From assembly GCA_016785225.1 (NCBI GenBank), contig JAFBJZ010000615.1:62001-126000 (forward strand): a stretch of DNA of 64,000 nt, in the 5' to 3' direction. Of this stretch, positions 34,932-48,200 are shown one piece after another. The DNA is from Psettodes erumei. Its lineage: Eukaryota; Chordata; Actinopteri; Pleuronectiformes; Psettodidae. Position numbers and translations under genes: made by a program. Under the pieces are notes generated by a model that saw only the letters and a list, made by a program, of their open reading frames with translations, was not told where the DNA came from and did no database searches. Within the stretch, counting starts at the first letter, position 1. The number at the start of each line of letters is the position of its first letter.

Positions 34932-37900
34932 AAGCTACAGGAGAGCGAGCGACGAGCTCCCTGATATCAGTCAGCTTATACAAATCATGTCATTAGACTT
35001 CAACGTGATACTTGTACAATGGTGTACATATAAAGATCTTCTTTAGTATTTTGATCTACAAAAAGTGAGATTTAAAAGAATCGCATATTTTCTTTGGCAT
35101 CAGAATTCAACTGGGTAGATTGACTGTGACTAACACGTTGCTTAGGCTACAAATAAAGCGTGATTTTTCACTCCTTTAACTGCGGGCTGGTCATTTTGAG
35201 AGCCCTCAAAGGGAATTAATGTCCGACCACGTCGAGAGATGATGCTCACTCTTTTTCATAACCTGGTTTTCTGACAGGAAAACGGCTTCCTGCATTAAGA
35301 ACACACAGGGAACACAAATGAATGATTTTCTATGCAAAGCGTTTGCTCAGAATAACAGTTCGTACATTTAAAAATATTTATTTCCAAATATGTCACAATA
35401 TCCAGGTTGATTTATAAATAATTCAGAATAGCATCATTAATGTCAGGATATTTTAGAATGTAAACTTAATTTGTTAATTTCTTTTCAAACAATATTAACA
35501 ATATTTTTAAAGCTTATTTTGATGGTAAATACAGAAGCCATACAAGCCATACAAGTGACTGTGCAACACCAACCTGAACGCAAAAAAAAGCCTCACCTCC
35601 TCTAATAAGACACTTCATTATCTGTTACAAAATTACTTTAATTTTAAAATCATGTAACATACATTGGTAATCTATTAGACATATAAAATAAACAACTATA
35701 TAGTCTAAACTTCTTTTTTTTTTTTACATTATATCATACAATATATTCAATGTTTCTGCACTGAAACAACAGAAATGGCTGTGTAGCTGGGTTGTTTTGT
35801 TCCACGTCCTGGCGAATCTTACACAGAAAGCATCGAGCTGACCTCACACTTGCGGTGTCAGTCATTGTTTTACAAATCGGAAAAAAGCACAAGTTGAATG
35901 TGATGAAAATCACACGATTTCAAAAACATCGACACGCAGTTAAAAAAAAAAAAACCATGAAGGAGAAAAGCGTTCTGAAAGTTGAAGGGGGGAAACGAGA
36001 AAACAAAGGTGCGGCAACGACTGTTGGGAAGAGTTTGGGGTTTTTTTTAACTCTGCAAACTGCACTGACTGAGCAGATTGATTATTTACAAACGCATTAC
36101 AGTCCTTGAAAATATATGTATATATTTTAAAAATCATCCCACAAATAAACATTCTGGTGGAGAACGAGTGATTTGTCCGGAGCAAAAAGAATTTCAGGGT
36201 TAGTTCAGTGAGAGGAATTTCCCTCAATCACCTTTGCAAGGCAAGTGACATGATAACAGCTGTTTCGTATGCGGAAGTGGACTGAAGTCCGGATGATGTG
36301 TTTAGATGGAAAACAATCTCGAGGAAGAATTTGACTGAAAGGTCGATATCCGGCAAAATTATAATTTTTTTTTCCAAACGCGTCTTCAGATATTTGTTTT
36401 CTTTTTATCAGTAGTTGGTCATTAATTCATGACGTAAAATAGAAACGCGGTCATCTATGGCACCTCTGAGTCGCTGGCTGTAGTGAAAGTTTACGGGCAG
36501 TCACTTTATTGTTTCCGTACTGGACACGTGGAGATGCGTAAAAGAGAGACTTCCCTCACCCATCCCAAATAATATTTCCATGATGAGTCACAATTGCACT
36601 TTTAAAAAAAAACTGAAATCCATTCAACTGGTAAAAAAAGAAAGAAAAAAAGGACATCAGTTGATTTTGGCTGAACTAAAAAGAGACTCGTTGTTACCAC
36701 GAGCAGTGACCCAACACAGCTGGTATCCATTCTAAAATATATATAATTTTTTTTTTTTTTTTTGCACTATCATGGTGAACGTGTGACGCGTCACTCCAGA
36801 GTTTCCGCGTCTCTTGGAGGAACTGGAGGTTCGGGAGAAGCGAAAGCTCTGCGGCACATTCCCATGCGGACGTAATCATTGTGACAGTCCTCAGTGGACG
36901 CATGCTGCACCTTTAAATAAAAGACACTGCTTATGTCGGCGGCTGAAGGAATGTTACGATTCATTTAAAAAAATACTTCCATATAATTTACGTGGTACGG
37001 CTGCTTATTGTACACCTCTATATACATGGTACGTCCGGTCGGAGACATTTTCAAACAGTATAAATTAACATTTCTTTTTTTTTTCAAATCGACATTGCAC
37101 ATAGGAAAAGTGTATGACGGCACTGAACGCGCGCGCTCAAAGTGGTGTGGCAGTGGAGTCTCGTCCAATATGAACAGCACCAGTCCCGATTGGGACCGTA
37201 ACGCGGTGAACTTTGTGCGTTTACGTCCGAGGCGGTGCGGACGGCGCATGCGCAGCGTAACGCACGAGCAGCGTGTGGATTGTCTTTATCGAAACTACGT
37301 TCTGTTTTGTTTGGTTTGGGGTTTTTTTTTAGTTCAACCGGCTTCGTCGACAAACCGCACACCTCGGTCCTTCGTCGTGGCCTTGTCCGACATATAAACA
37401 CGACGGGCTCTAAATACTGTCCCACACCAAAAAAAGTTAAAACCGGTACAGCGTGAAAAGGAGAGTGTAACATCTTGAAATACTGACGGGACTGAATCTG
37501 CGCATCACTCGGGCGACTTTCAGATGAAATAAATGGAAATTTGCCATCACTGTGACATTTAACAAAGCAGCGCTGGAGGAGGCTCTACAGTTAACTCGCA
37601 AAGGAGCCCCAGCTGCTCGGGGGTTGGAGCGTGAAATTTTTATGTCTGCAGGAACACATAAAATCCATTTTTGTGTGTATAAAACTAGTTTCTTATCCCA
37701 TATACTGTTTCAAATATATATATGTATGTAATAAATAAACATAAAATGATTTCATTAGGATTTTAGTAAATAATCAAATGAATCTTAGTAGATAATGTCA
37801 TTAAAAAGGTGTTCAAAAAGAGTTTGGACTTACTGATGTAAAGGTATATATAATATATCCATTACAAATCTAGATGTCTTTTGTTTGAATCTGATGCGGA

Positions 37901-39026
37901 AAATGAAAAAAAAAAAAAATAATGACGACCTATGAAAATATAACTTTGTATTCCAAATAGACCTGAGCTGGATTTTTAAAGCCCTAATCAGACAGAACAA
38001 TCAAGCCGCACCGTGGATGCACCAGGGTCAAAGGCACATATTTTTTTTCCCCCTCTGGTGGCTTCGCTTGTCGCCTAACTTGCCTCGTGCTGCTCTTCAG
38101 AAGCGCCTAACATCGGGACCTTGAAGCTTCGTTTGTCATACTCAACGGGAGGCGGTGTGACAGTTATCGCAACCCCCCCTTCAGTCCCAGATTGAGGCTT
38201 TAAAAATCTAGATAGACCTTTCTAGTACTTGGAGAATACCCGCTTCAGCTTCCCGAGTATAGCACATTACACCTGAATTCGGATTTTAGATTCGTTGCCA
38301 CAATAACAAAGCCCCTCTTGAGTTATGAATATGAACATGCCTGCGGGTAAAAATCAACGTTTCTGGGACAAAATGAGAGCGACGTGATGTCTGCCACCTG
38401 AAATAATGTCTGAAATTTGGAGTCCCCGTGTTCACGCATCCCTTTGTGAAATGAAGCATTTTCATTGGAGCTGAAAAATCCGAGGAGCCGTGTCAAGCTG
38501 CAGTTTGACAACCAACTTAACCTTCGGGTGATTTGTTTTGTAAGGAAAGCAGAATATGAATTCATGGGCAAAAAATAAATACTCTACTTTTGGGTACTGG
38601 GGTGGTACCAAAGTGCAAACAGACACTTAGAAGGAAACTCTCTGTGCTAGATGAAGAGGTCCGCATGTAAAAACATGTGAGAGTGGTGTCTTTCTCAAGA
38701 GCTTTGATACTCCACTTGCTCCGGCATTGTCACTGATCGACAGCAGACCGCCGTGCGGGCTGGTGATGAGGGGCCCAGCACCTCGGACTCTCCTCGGATC
38801 CCGCGGGCGACGTCAGGTCGCCGCTGCCTCTGCAAGTCTTTTTCTCGCTCCCCGCGACACGCGGCTGGCTTCTTCCGAATGGGCGGCCCAAATCAAGGTC
38901 ACTACGAGCGACGCTCGCTGCAGAATGTGACGTCGGGTCTGACTTTCAAATGCCACAGTGCGCCGCCGCCGCCTACGCGGCGACAACACAGAGGGAGACC
39001 TCAGCGCTCTGACCGAGTCCGCGACG
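34932..39026. other. Tail-to-tail interval between radx and the bHLH-PAS gene
   Basis: AT-rich DNA holding the 3' UTR of radx at the left (AATAAA at 35152) and the 3' UTR of the minus-strand bHLH-PAS gene at the right. Minus-strand AATAAA candidates read as TTTATT at 36505-36510 and 35377-35382, so that UTR could be 2.5-3.6 kb. I see no protein gene. Confidence 0.55.
35152..35157 (+). terminator. Polyadenylation signal of radx
   Basis: AATAAA 221 bases after the radx stop codon at 34929-34931, the first canonical hexamer downstream on the coding strand. Confidence 0.65.
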
Positions 39027-40996
39027 CTACCGAGTCAGCATATTCCGGAAGTCCGAAACACCGCCTGTCTGGTTTTGGGAATGTTGGTATTGCCTTTGTT
39101 GCTGTTGCGCTTGCGGCTGCTGCTGCTGCTGGATGTAGCCCACGGTGCTTTGCTGCGGGACATTAGCGGCGTGTAAGAATGCTGGAGTAGACCCACCGTG
39201 TACGAGTCCTTGAGCCATCTGTGGACACGAAACAGAATGTCACCGTGCTCTGATCAGCCGTCACAACCCCCTCCACTAAAGACTTATATGTTGAATCCCT
39301 CTTGTTACCAAGAAAAAATAGAATTCAATAAAGCCCTGAGACAGCACATGGCAAAACACGCCTTTATGAGCCAGGGTGGCTTACTGTTCATTCAATAAAT
39401 CTCAGAAGATAATGATGAAATATAATACATGGAAAATATGGAAATCTTAAACCACCCTCATGTCAGCAACCACCCCTCCTCCCCTTTTCTGTTGATGTTT
39501 GCAAGGATGCCTGGGGTGACTTGTAAAGGGATTCAGGTAAGCTACTTATGAACCATGTCTCTCCACCAGACAGGCCGAATGCAACACAGATTCTCTCCTC
39601 CCCGTGTGAACAGCACAGCAGCTCGTTGCTGTGGTAACTAAGGATTCAGATGCTGCGGCATGCCTAAAATTATCATAAATCAGCAAATATTGGGGCCCGA
39701 GCGTCGTTATGCAACAGTCGCTCACTAAATGTGGGATTTAAAGTCAAGCATACGCCACTGGGCTCTATGTCTAGCTAAACAGGGACCGGCAGTGCTGCAT
39801 CGCGACGCAGCGGGCGGTCGCCTTACCTGAAAGAACTGCTGCGGCTGCTGTAGCTGCAGGGAGTGCTGGGAGGCATGAGGCTGGGCGGGGTAGGCGGACT
39901 GGGACTGGTGCGTGAACACGCTGTTGTGTGGGAACATAATGGGGGACGTGAAGACCGGAGAGGGCACGAGGACGGCGTTGCAGTTGACCTGCTGCATGGA
40001 GAACGACGGGGCGATGATCTGCTGCTCCAAGGTGTATCTGCGTGGAGGGCGCAATGAAGAGCTCAGGCGTTACGCCACACAAACGGACAGTTGCGCGTGT
40101 GTGTAGGCTAATTAAACAGTTCTCACATGGTTTGGGAGATGCCCATGTTGCACTGGGAAGGCTGCGTGGTGACACTGCTCGTGGGAACCAGCGTCTGCAT
40201 CGGCTGGTTGAGAAGCATGCTGCAAGAAATATTGGAAGAATATTAAAATTTTCCTGTAAAAAAAAAAAAAAAAAATATCGAGGTAGCACAGGAGGAAAAA
40301 AAGGATCCCTTCCAACGTTTCGGGGCTCTCACCGAAGTTGTCCATCTTGGCTGAACTCGTTGTCTGTGTGTCTTTGGTTTGCATCCTGCAGAGGCCTCGT
40401 GTTGGTCTGAGAGAACATCATGGGGTTGCTGTAGAAGGGCATCGTCAGGCTCGTGTTCGTCTGCACGGGCAAACTCACGGACTGCACCTGCCCGCCCCGT
40501 GCAATCCTCTGCTGGGACTACGGTGAAACGGGGGAAGACGCACAAGGAGCCAGTCAAGAGACGCCGTGCGCTTGTTAAAAAGAACATGAAAGCAATCCTC
40601 CAGTTGAATTAAACACAAAGATGGTATCATGAAGCGCAAGCAAAAATAGTTGTGTTGGATGTTTTTCAAGGTGACTGTTAAAGACCATTCATTGGCCGAG
40701 GTTTCTATTTCTTTTCTGTCTTTTTACTATAATGCCAAAAAGCGGAAAGTGCAAGCCGCGTGTGGCTGACGCTACCGCCTGCTGTTGTGATGTTAATATC
40801 ATTTAATACAGCGGAGTTTGGACAGGTCAGTCGCTCCAGGGTACCTGTGAGGAGGGCGAGCCGTTCTCTCTCAGGAGCGAGTGAGGGGACGAGCTGTGGG
40901 CCCCGCAGGCTTGTGGTTTCGGGTGGCCTGGGAGCTGCCTGATCACCCCGGACTGGCTCTGCTGGGCCGGCCTGCCCGGGCCCTGCTGCTGAGGCA

Positions 40997-41034
<38 letters not shown>

Positions 41035-42264
41035 GCCTGGCCAAAGTCATTGTGGATAGGCTGCTGTAACAACATCTAACACATACACAATAATGATATT
41101 AAGACAAACAATAACAACTAGAGATCTTTGGCTCTTGCTGCCTTCTGCAAAAGGCTGAAGCTAAACTGCGCTGCTGCCTTGAATCTGTGAGGAGAGGCGG
41201 TTGAAAGTTGGACAAAGAGAAGATGTCTAATCAGCTGATCTGAATCAGGTGTGTGTGCCTGCGCTCAGCGGTTGCCATGGCGATGTGGGCCGCAATTCGA
41301 ACGGAGGGAGAGAGGCAGAAGTAGACTGAGCGCAACGCCTCAAACAAAGCGCATTGACTCAAAAACCGTAACTCTTATCGATGATATTTCTTCACGTGAG
41401 CATCAGAGGACGTGGCTGAAGACATACACACGTCACGTGTGCAGATGACATGAAAAATGACTGAGATATGTTTGTGGCTTTGCTCAGGAGAGTGACAGCC
41501 CAGAGGAAACTGAGGGTACCTCCTGTTTTTTCTTGAAAATGTATTTTTCTTTGAAAAAAAAAAATACAGCTTGACTTGCTATTCTATCTTGTAGAAAAGA
41601 AACCGAGTTTCATGTTCGTTCTGCTTCAAAATCAGTATGTCTGCGCGCCCTTAGGTTTATTCATATTTAGGCGTGCTAAGGGAAGGGCGATCAATTCGGG
41701 TTTAGCTAGCTGTCCATCCGTGGCGCGATAATGTGCGCGTGCGTCTCAAATTACAGCTCATCTCACGTCGGCCGACAAAGAGACAACTCGTCTCCTGCTA
41801 ACCCACAACTGCAACACTCCCAGCCTCTTCTGTGTGCGCGTTATGTAGGTCATGCCGTGGATAGAGCGTCTGTGGCTGAACCGGTTAGCGCTGGCCTCTT
41901 GGTGGGGCCATTCCACCATTACTGTGAGGGGTGAGGTAATGTGAGCGCTTACAATATGATGCTGACTTTCCACAACAGCTGTACATGTCTAATATTTTTT
42001 TTTTAGAGTCCAGATTAAAGTCTGCGACTAGTTATATTTTTGAGAAAATGCAGCGTTTTCCCCAGCTGCTTGGCGCGAGAGGACTTGCTCCTCTTTCTGT
42101 CCTGAGCGTTACCTGGAGGTTAGCCAGCTGAAGCTTCTCCTTAATGTCGTGCAGCTCCTGCTGCTGCGTCTTAATGTCGGCCTGCAGGATGCGCGTCCTC
42201 TCCTCCAGCTGCTCCTTCAGCTGGTTCATTACGCCGAGCTGAGGCTGCTGCAGCTGATACATGG

Positions 42265-42298
<34 letters not shown>

Positions 42299-45200
42299 GC
42301 TTTGCTGCTGCTGGAAAAGACACAGTCCCCGAAAAAAAAAAATGTCAGATGGAAACAGATATGAAAAAAAAGCCTTGTAGTTTTCCTTTGTACTACTGTG
42401 CCATTTTCCATTTTGCAGACAGAGTTACTATAAATGTGACTCTCTGTATGAGCTGCATGAGTAAATTTTCAGTTAGAATGAGTCACATAATGGTCTATTC
42501 TTGTGAGGGAGAAAGCGCATCAAGCTTCTGACTTACTCCTGTGAAATAGGTCCTAAAATAATATGGTTGATTCAAGTAATATGTGGCAACCTACAACAAC
42601 AACAACAACAAAAAACGATTTCAGATACAATCTTGATAATCATCTCTGGCCTATAAATGGGCCTGGAGGCACCGTACACAAACAACGGACGAAGCCGTAC
42701 GGCGGCAACAGTCGTGACGTATTTTGTACACAAACAGAACAGAGGAAGGCGACAGGCAGAAGAGGAAGTCCAAACACTAACCATTGCAGAGTGCTTGCTG
42801 CAGGTAGGAGAAAGGGGGAGGCTCATTTGAGGAACGAGGTCAAAGGAATTTTGTCTTTGTGCCAAATTCTACAGAGGGGGGGGGCGGAAATGACAAAAAT
42901 TTTACAATGTAGCACAATATCTGACAGGATATTGTGCCAACCCGGCGCTGTTGTTTCTCACTGACCGTTTAATCCTCCGAAGGCGGAGGGACATGCACGC
43001 AAACGCTGAGTAAACTGACCTTTGAACTCCCGGGCTGGAGTCTGGCAGATGTCTTGTCCGTCCCGATGGAAGCAGACTGCCATGATGGTGTGCAGGCCTC
43101 CGTGTAGGAGTTCGCCGCTGCGGAAGAGACAGGTCACCTCTAAACACGCTGCGATCACAGCGGACTGAGGATACGTTTTCGGCTCGATCCCCAATCGCTG
43201 CTTTTCTCCGACGGCTCATGGCCGGTAACCACGGCGAAGGCGAGCTTGTATTCACGACCTGGATACTCCACTCTTTCCCTTTATATGTGGCTCGTTTTGT
43301 GCCGCGCTGGCACAAGCTCTATGAGTGCAATTTATCTGTTAAAGATCTGTTTGGCTGCAAAGGAAGAAAAAAAAAACACACACCCTCGTGCTTCGGATCT
43401 CATCTTTGCTATTTTTACAACAGCATACCATGTAAACTACTGATACGCTCATCCGGGCTGCTTCCAGTTATTCCTGATCTCGCAGCAATTAAGCTTTACA
43501 AGCAGCAGCATTTGCTTCGCAGACTTCGCTTCCTCCTCGTCCCATACTTCTTGCAAAGAGGCTGCTGCCCAGCTCTCTTTTGGATTGATGTTTGAACCTG
43601 CTGCCTGAGAAGCGGACTGCTGGCAAGACTCGGGACTGGGGGGGAAAAAATGTCCGAGACTCCTCTGGCCAGTTTCACCAAAAAAATAAATAAATAAAAA
43701 TCTCTCTCTATATATATATATATATATATTTTTTTTTTTTTGTCTAAAGCCAATATTCTCCTTCATTCTAAGATAAGGCAGCGAAGGACAGTGCTATTCT
43801 TGTGCTAATATTATACAGTGTCAGGCCTCTTCTAACAATAACAAGAGAGAGAAGTGGGATCTATTGCAAACAAACACTGCTCTGTATAATGCTTGATATT
43901 ATTCATTTCTACGACCTGTCTTCTTTAAAAAGGGGTGGGGGGAGGCACTGGTAATACTCCTAAAGAGACTGACTGAGACAAGCCAGAACAACTTACGAAA
44001 TGTGCTTCTTTTCAGGTTGCATAACAATACTGCTGATTCACTGGCCCTTGACTGCCACCTCGCTCTGCCTCTGACTTAAACCCACAAACTCTGATGCGTG
44101 GATGTTTTTCTCATTGTAAAAGGGAGAAGCAAATCAAAATCAGCAACAAAGTTGTTTTTTTTTGATGAATGTGGTTTCATGAATATATTTATTTTATATA
44201 AATTTGTGTAGGCCACGGGAAGACGGCGGCAGTAGCTGTGTTTACTTTTAGCAGCTGTCATGAATCTTCCACCGCGTGTTGTTCATGAATATGCAGATAG
44301 AGTGAGTTGCTATTAGATGGCGGTTGACAGAGCAGCTGAAGTCGGAGAGACATTTTCATCGCAGATGCGCGGTCACCCACGTATGTAAAAGTGGCCGTTT
44401 CACTGATTTGTCGTCGACTTACAGTAGTTGCAGTAGAGGGTTGTCAAATTTCAAGACAAGACAGGATTCCTGTACGAGTTAAGTTGCTGAGGAGTGAGTT
44501 AGCACTTTTAGGGAGCAGAGGGTGACTCACATGCAGAGTCTGACAGCGCCGTGTGGGAGGACTTCCGGGAGCTGTGGGAGGATACCGAACGTGCGCCACT
44601 GTTTCTGTCCCGCGCAGGGTCCAGCGTGGAGCAGATGTCCAAATACAGCTCCTGAGCCTGGAACACAGGAGCCGTGTTAAAAAAAAAAAAAAACGGGAGG
44701 TCGGACTGGAGCCCCGACTTAAAGACCGAGCTGGCAAACTTTGCATGCTCGTGACTCTTACCTTCACAGAGGAGGGAGCTATCTCAGGCGGAGACAGCTC
44801 TTCAAGGCCAAACGCTCTCCTCCTTTCAGCTCGCACTTCAGCATAACTGAGTGACAACAAGTAGAAACAGTACGTGTGAGAAGTTACCGTGAACCAAAAC
44901 CCCTGTTACTTCTGCCAAAGCAACCAATGCCCTATACGTGCCCCTAATCCCAAAACAACCGGGATTTGTACACATCCCTCCCTTGACAGGAGTCCTGAGA
45001 AACTCAGGGTTCAACAATCACCTGACAACAGTGTGAGTACAGACGATGAACTCGGGCTTGGAGTTCCACTGGTGGTACGTGATGTAGTAGTGAGTCTGCA
45101 ACCAAATCCACTGCTGCCCTTTGGTCAGGAAGCGATAGTAACAGGATTTACCCTTCCCAAACTGCATTACTGAGGAGAGAGAAAAAAAAAAAACAACAAG

Positions 45201-48200
45201 GAGCACATCAGTGCCACCTTCAGGTGCCACAGGTCAAACCTTCCTCCGTGCACAAGTGCAGTGGATGAATGCACTGAACTGGAACCCGTTTGTCTGAGGC
45301 GGACTCCCGGAGCCACTGGAGAATGCTGGTGAGAGAGAAGTCACTTACGCTGCTTGTGACACTGCGCTATGAGCTCCAAGTCGTCCACATGATAGTAATC
45401 ATAGCCAGAGGTTCCAAGAACCTCGAAGGGTAAATAGCCTATGATTGGCGAAGCTCTGAAACAAAACGAAAAAAAAAGAGGATCAGCGTGTAATTCTAGC
45501 AAAAACCACAATCTACATTGGCTGACGGACAGGAGGAGGAGACGGGCTAATCGTTTACCTGTGATCTAAAAACAGGAACTTCCATTCAAGGCTGTGTCTG
45601 GATGTGAACTCATCACAGGGATCTTCCACATTACACAAATCCTAAACAGAGCCACAGTCACAGAGGGAGAGAGTTACTACAAAGAATTCGCAACACAGCA
45701 AGGAATTACCAGTTTTGTGGAGAGACTTGAGGTACTGCTCTAAAGAATGCAAAGAATTATGTTTTCCACTATGAACCTTTTTCATACATAATAATAATTC
45801 ACTTGTGGAGACTTTATCATTTGCGCTGGATAAGCCACATTCTTTTTGCATGGTTGGTATAATCATTGTAATGTGAAACATGCTACAAAATGTACAGTAT
45901 AATTTCTGCTGGCATGAAGTATTTGGTGGCAGTCCCTGACAATTGTGTTTACAACACACAAACAGTTTGCATGTTCTGAATAGTTCCCGAGAGCCGTAAC
46001 CTTCGGCGCGTAAGCATGTCGTGAAGAAAAGCTCATGACGACTGAAAGTAGCCCGTGGGTGAAACCGTGGAGAAAATGTTTTGTTCAGTATTTCAAAAAG
46101 GATTCGCCTCTGTTTGAGAATCTGAGGGAACAAAATATTCCAAGTCACATAGTCCAGATGTTATTGTATCAGTCACTCCATCTGGAAAATCAGCGTAATT
46201 ACTGTCTTTCACATTTTGGAATAAGTCGTGAGTGATAGTTGAACGCTGTCCAGTAGATCTGCTCTCAGGGATCCAGCACACGTTAAGGCAGAATAGCAAA
46301 AAATGAAAATTTCTGTCATGTCTCGTTTGTAAAAGAAATGCTTCCATTCCCTCTGAGGCGAAAGTTCGCATTTCTACGCTGACATAACTATGCGGACATT
46401 CGTTGACGCGCGCGATAAAGAGTTTAATGGTACTTGTCCATGCTATACATAACACGCTATTACGCTGTCACGCTGTAAATGCGAACATGCGGCAGAAGTT
46501 AACCCTGACTGAGCCGTCAACAGAGACGTGACCGCGACGTCAACTGGCGTCACTGACTTAACAAGTGTCCAGATTTGAAATAATTGAGCACATTTGCGAT
46601 CAGACGTGTCCCGGTGACATATTGAGTCGGGAGGGACACGGTGTGCAGCGAGGAAAGCCCTAGGGAGTGCTCCGCTCTCGTCACGCCTAAGGCGAAATCT
46701 GAGGGCTGCGTGACGCGACGCACGTGAAACACGCACATGCGCGGCGCTCCCGGCTGGTCTTACCTTGAGAAACTGTGGAGTGACTAATCGTACAGTAGCA
46801 ATGAGGCAGACCTGCTCCTCCAGCGCTGACTGCAGGCTTCTTGGTAACGTCAATTCAAGCCCGTTACAAGAAGACGTAGGCACTAAGATGCGAGGACGCA
46901 TGGTTAGTCGTGGCATCCATCGTGATCCCCTCCCATGACAAATAATAAAAATAGTATCTTATCCAAGTATCATTTTAAAGAAGAAGCAAACGGAAATCCT
47001 CACCATTGTTGTGAAACTTGAAATCGCCGACGAACTTGACGTACTCGTACACAGGCGGCTCCTTTGGGTCGATGTTACCTCTGGCTAGATGACAGCAAAA
47101 TTCAATGTGCGCCTCACCTGAAAAAAAAAAAAACGGCAGAGTGGATCGTGACGACTCGGAACACAGCACGTGCGCATCTTCACGATAAATTCTCGGCGAG
47201 GTGCTTCTTAAATCGTGTTTGAAATATGATGTTGATGGAGCTGAGTGCACGTTACTCTTCGGCCGATGTGACCGATGGAGCACTTTCACCTTGACGACAC
47301 TTTATCTTCCAGCAGAGCAGTGCGTCATTTGTCAGCAGTTAACAGGCGGGTGATTATTGCCGAGCTAGTTTGGGCACCGTGTCGAGGTGTGTGTGTGAAT
47401 TCAGCCATCGGGAATAGAACAAAAAAAAAAAAACAGTGAATCTGAAAATCCACATTTCGTGCAATGCGATTCAGCGTAATTGGCACTAATTGGTAACAGG
47501 CAGTTATTCTGTTTAAAAACCAGACATTCCCTTTCAGGCGAGCGGGACCGATGATTGACGTCTCTTTTGTAATGCGCCCAAGAGATGATGATCACTCCAG
47601 ACGCGGCTCTGTGACAGTTTGCTATTTAGGCTTCTGAGGACGGAGCAAACACGCGGCTAACCACCTCTCTTCCTCTGAAAAGCCCAATAGCAACACAGGA
47701 TTAAGGTCAGTGTCTTGAGCCCCAGATACTACATTGCTTTGGATTACCGTGCTAACATAACAGTGATTTAAAGTCTTAACTATGATACTAAGCTAGCTCC
47801 TATTATTAGCCAAAAGGCTAATCATAGACGCGCACTAATCGGCAATCCAATAAAGTGCAGACCCCTATTCAGCAACCTGCTCTATATATAAAGAGCTTCA
47901 AGTGGCGTTATCAGTGTCAAAGCACTCTCAGAGATGTTCTGAAACACAAAAATGCCTTTCACACAACAGTGATAAAAGAGGACTGGTATCAAGAGTAACA
48001 CAGAATTCCGAGCTGCAAAGTTCAAAAACATCATGTGTACAGTATTTCCCCACACCGAACGTTTGACCGGCTGATATGCCCGGAGACAATCTGCAGGCTT
48101 TGACCTTTCAACCCGCGCGGCGCATCGACGCGGTGACCCAGACACAGCGTGGTGTCGGAGGCAGACGAGAGAGCCAGACGCCCAGTAGGATACTCACTGT

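Noticed and set aside
41850..41920. SINE-like stretch (ggttagcgctggcctcttgg)
   Set aside because: It resembles the head of some fish tRNA-derived SINEs, but I see no A/B boxes, tail or second copy.
45642..46148. 168-codon minus-strand frame in the bHLH-PAS gene
   Set aside because: It lies in the intron between exons 8 and 9 and has no homology to the family. The flanking exons join in phase without it.
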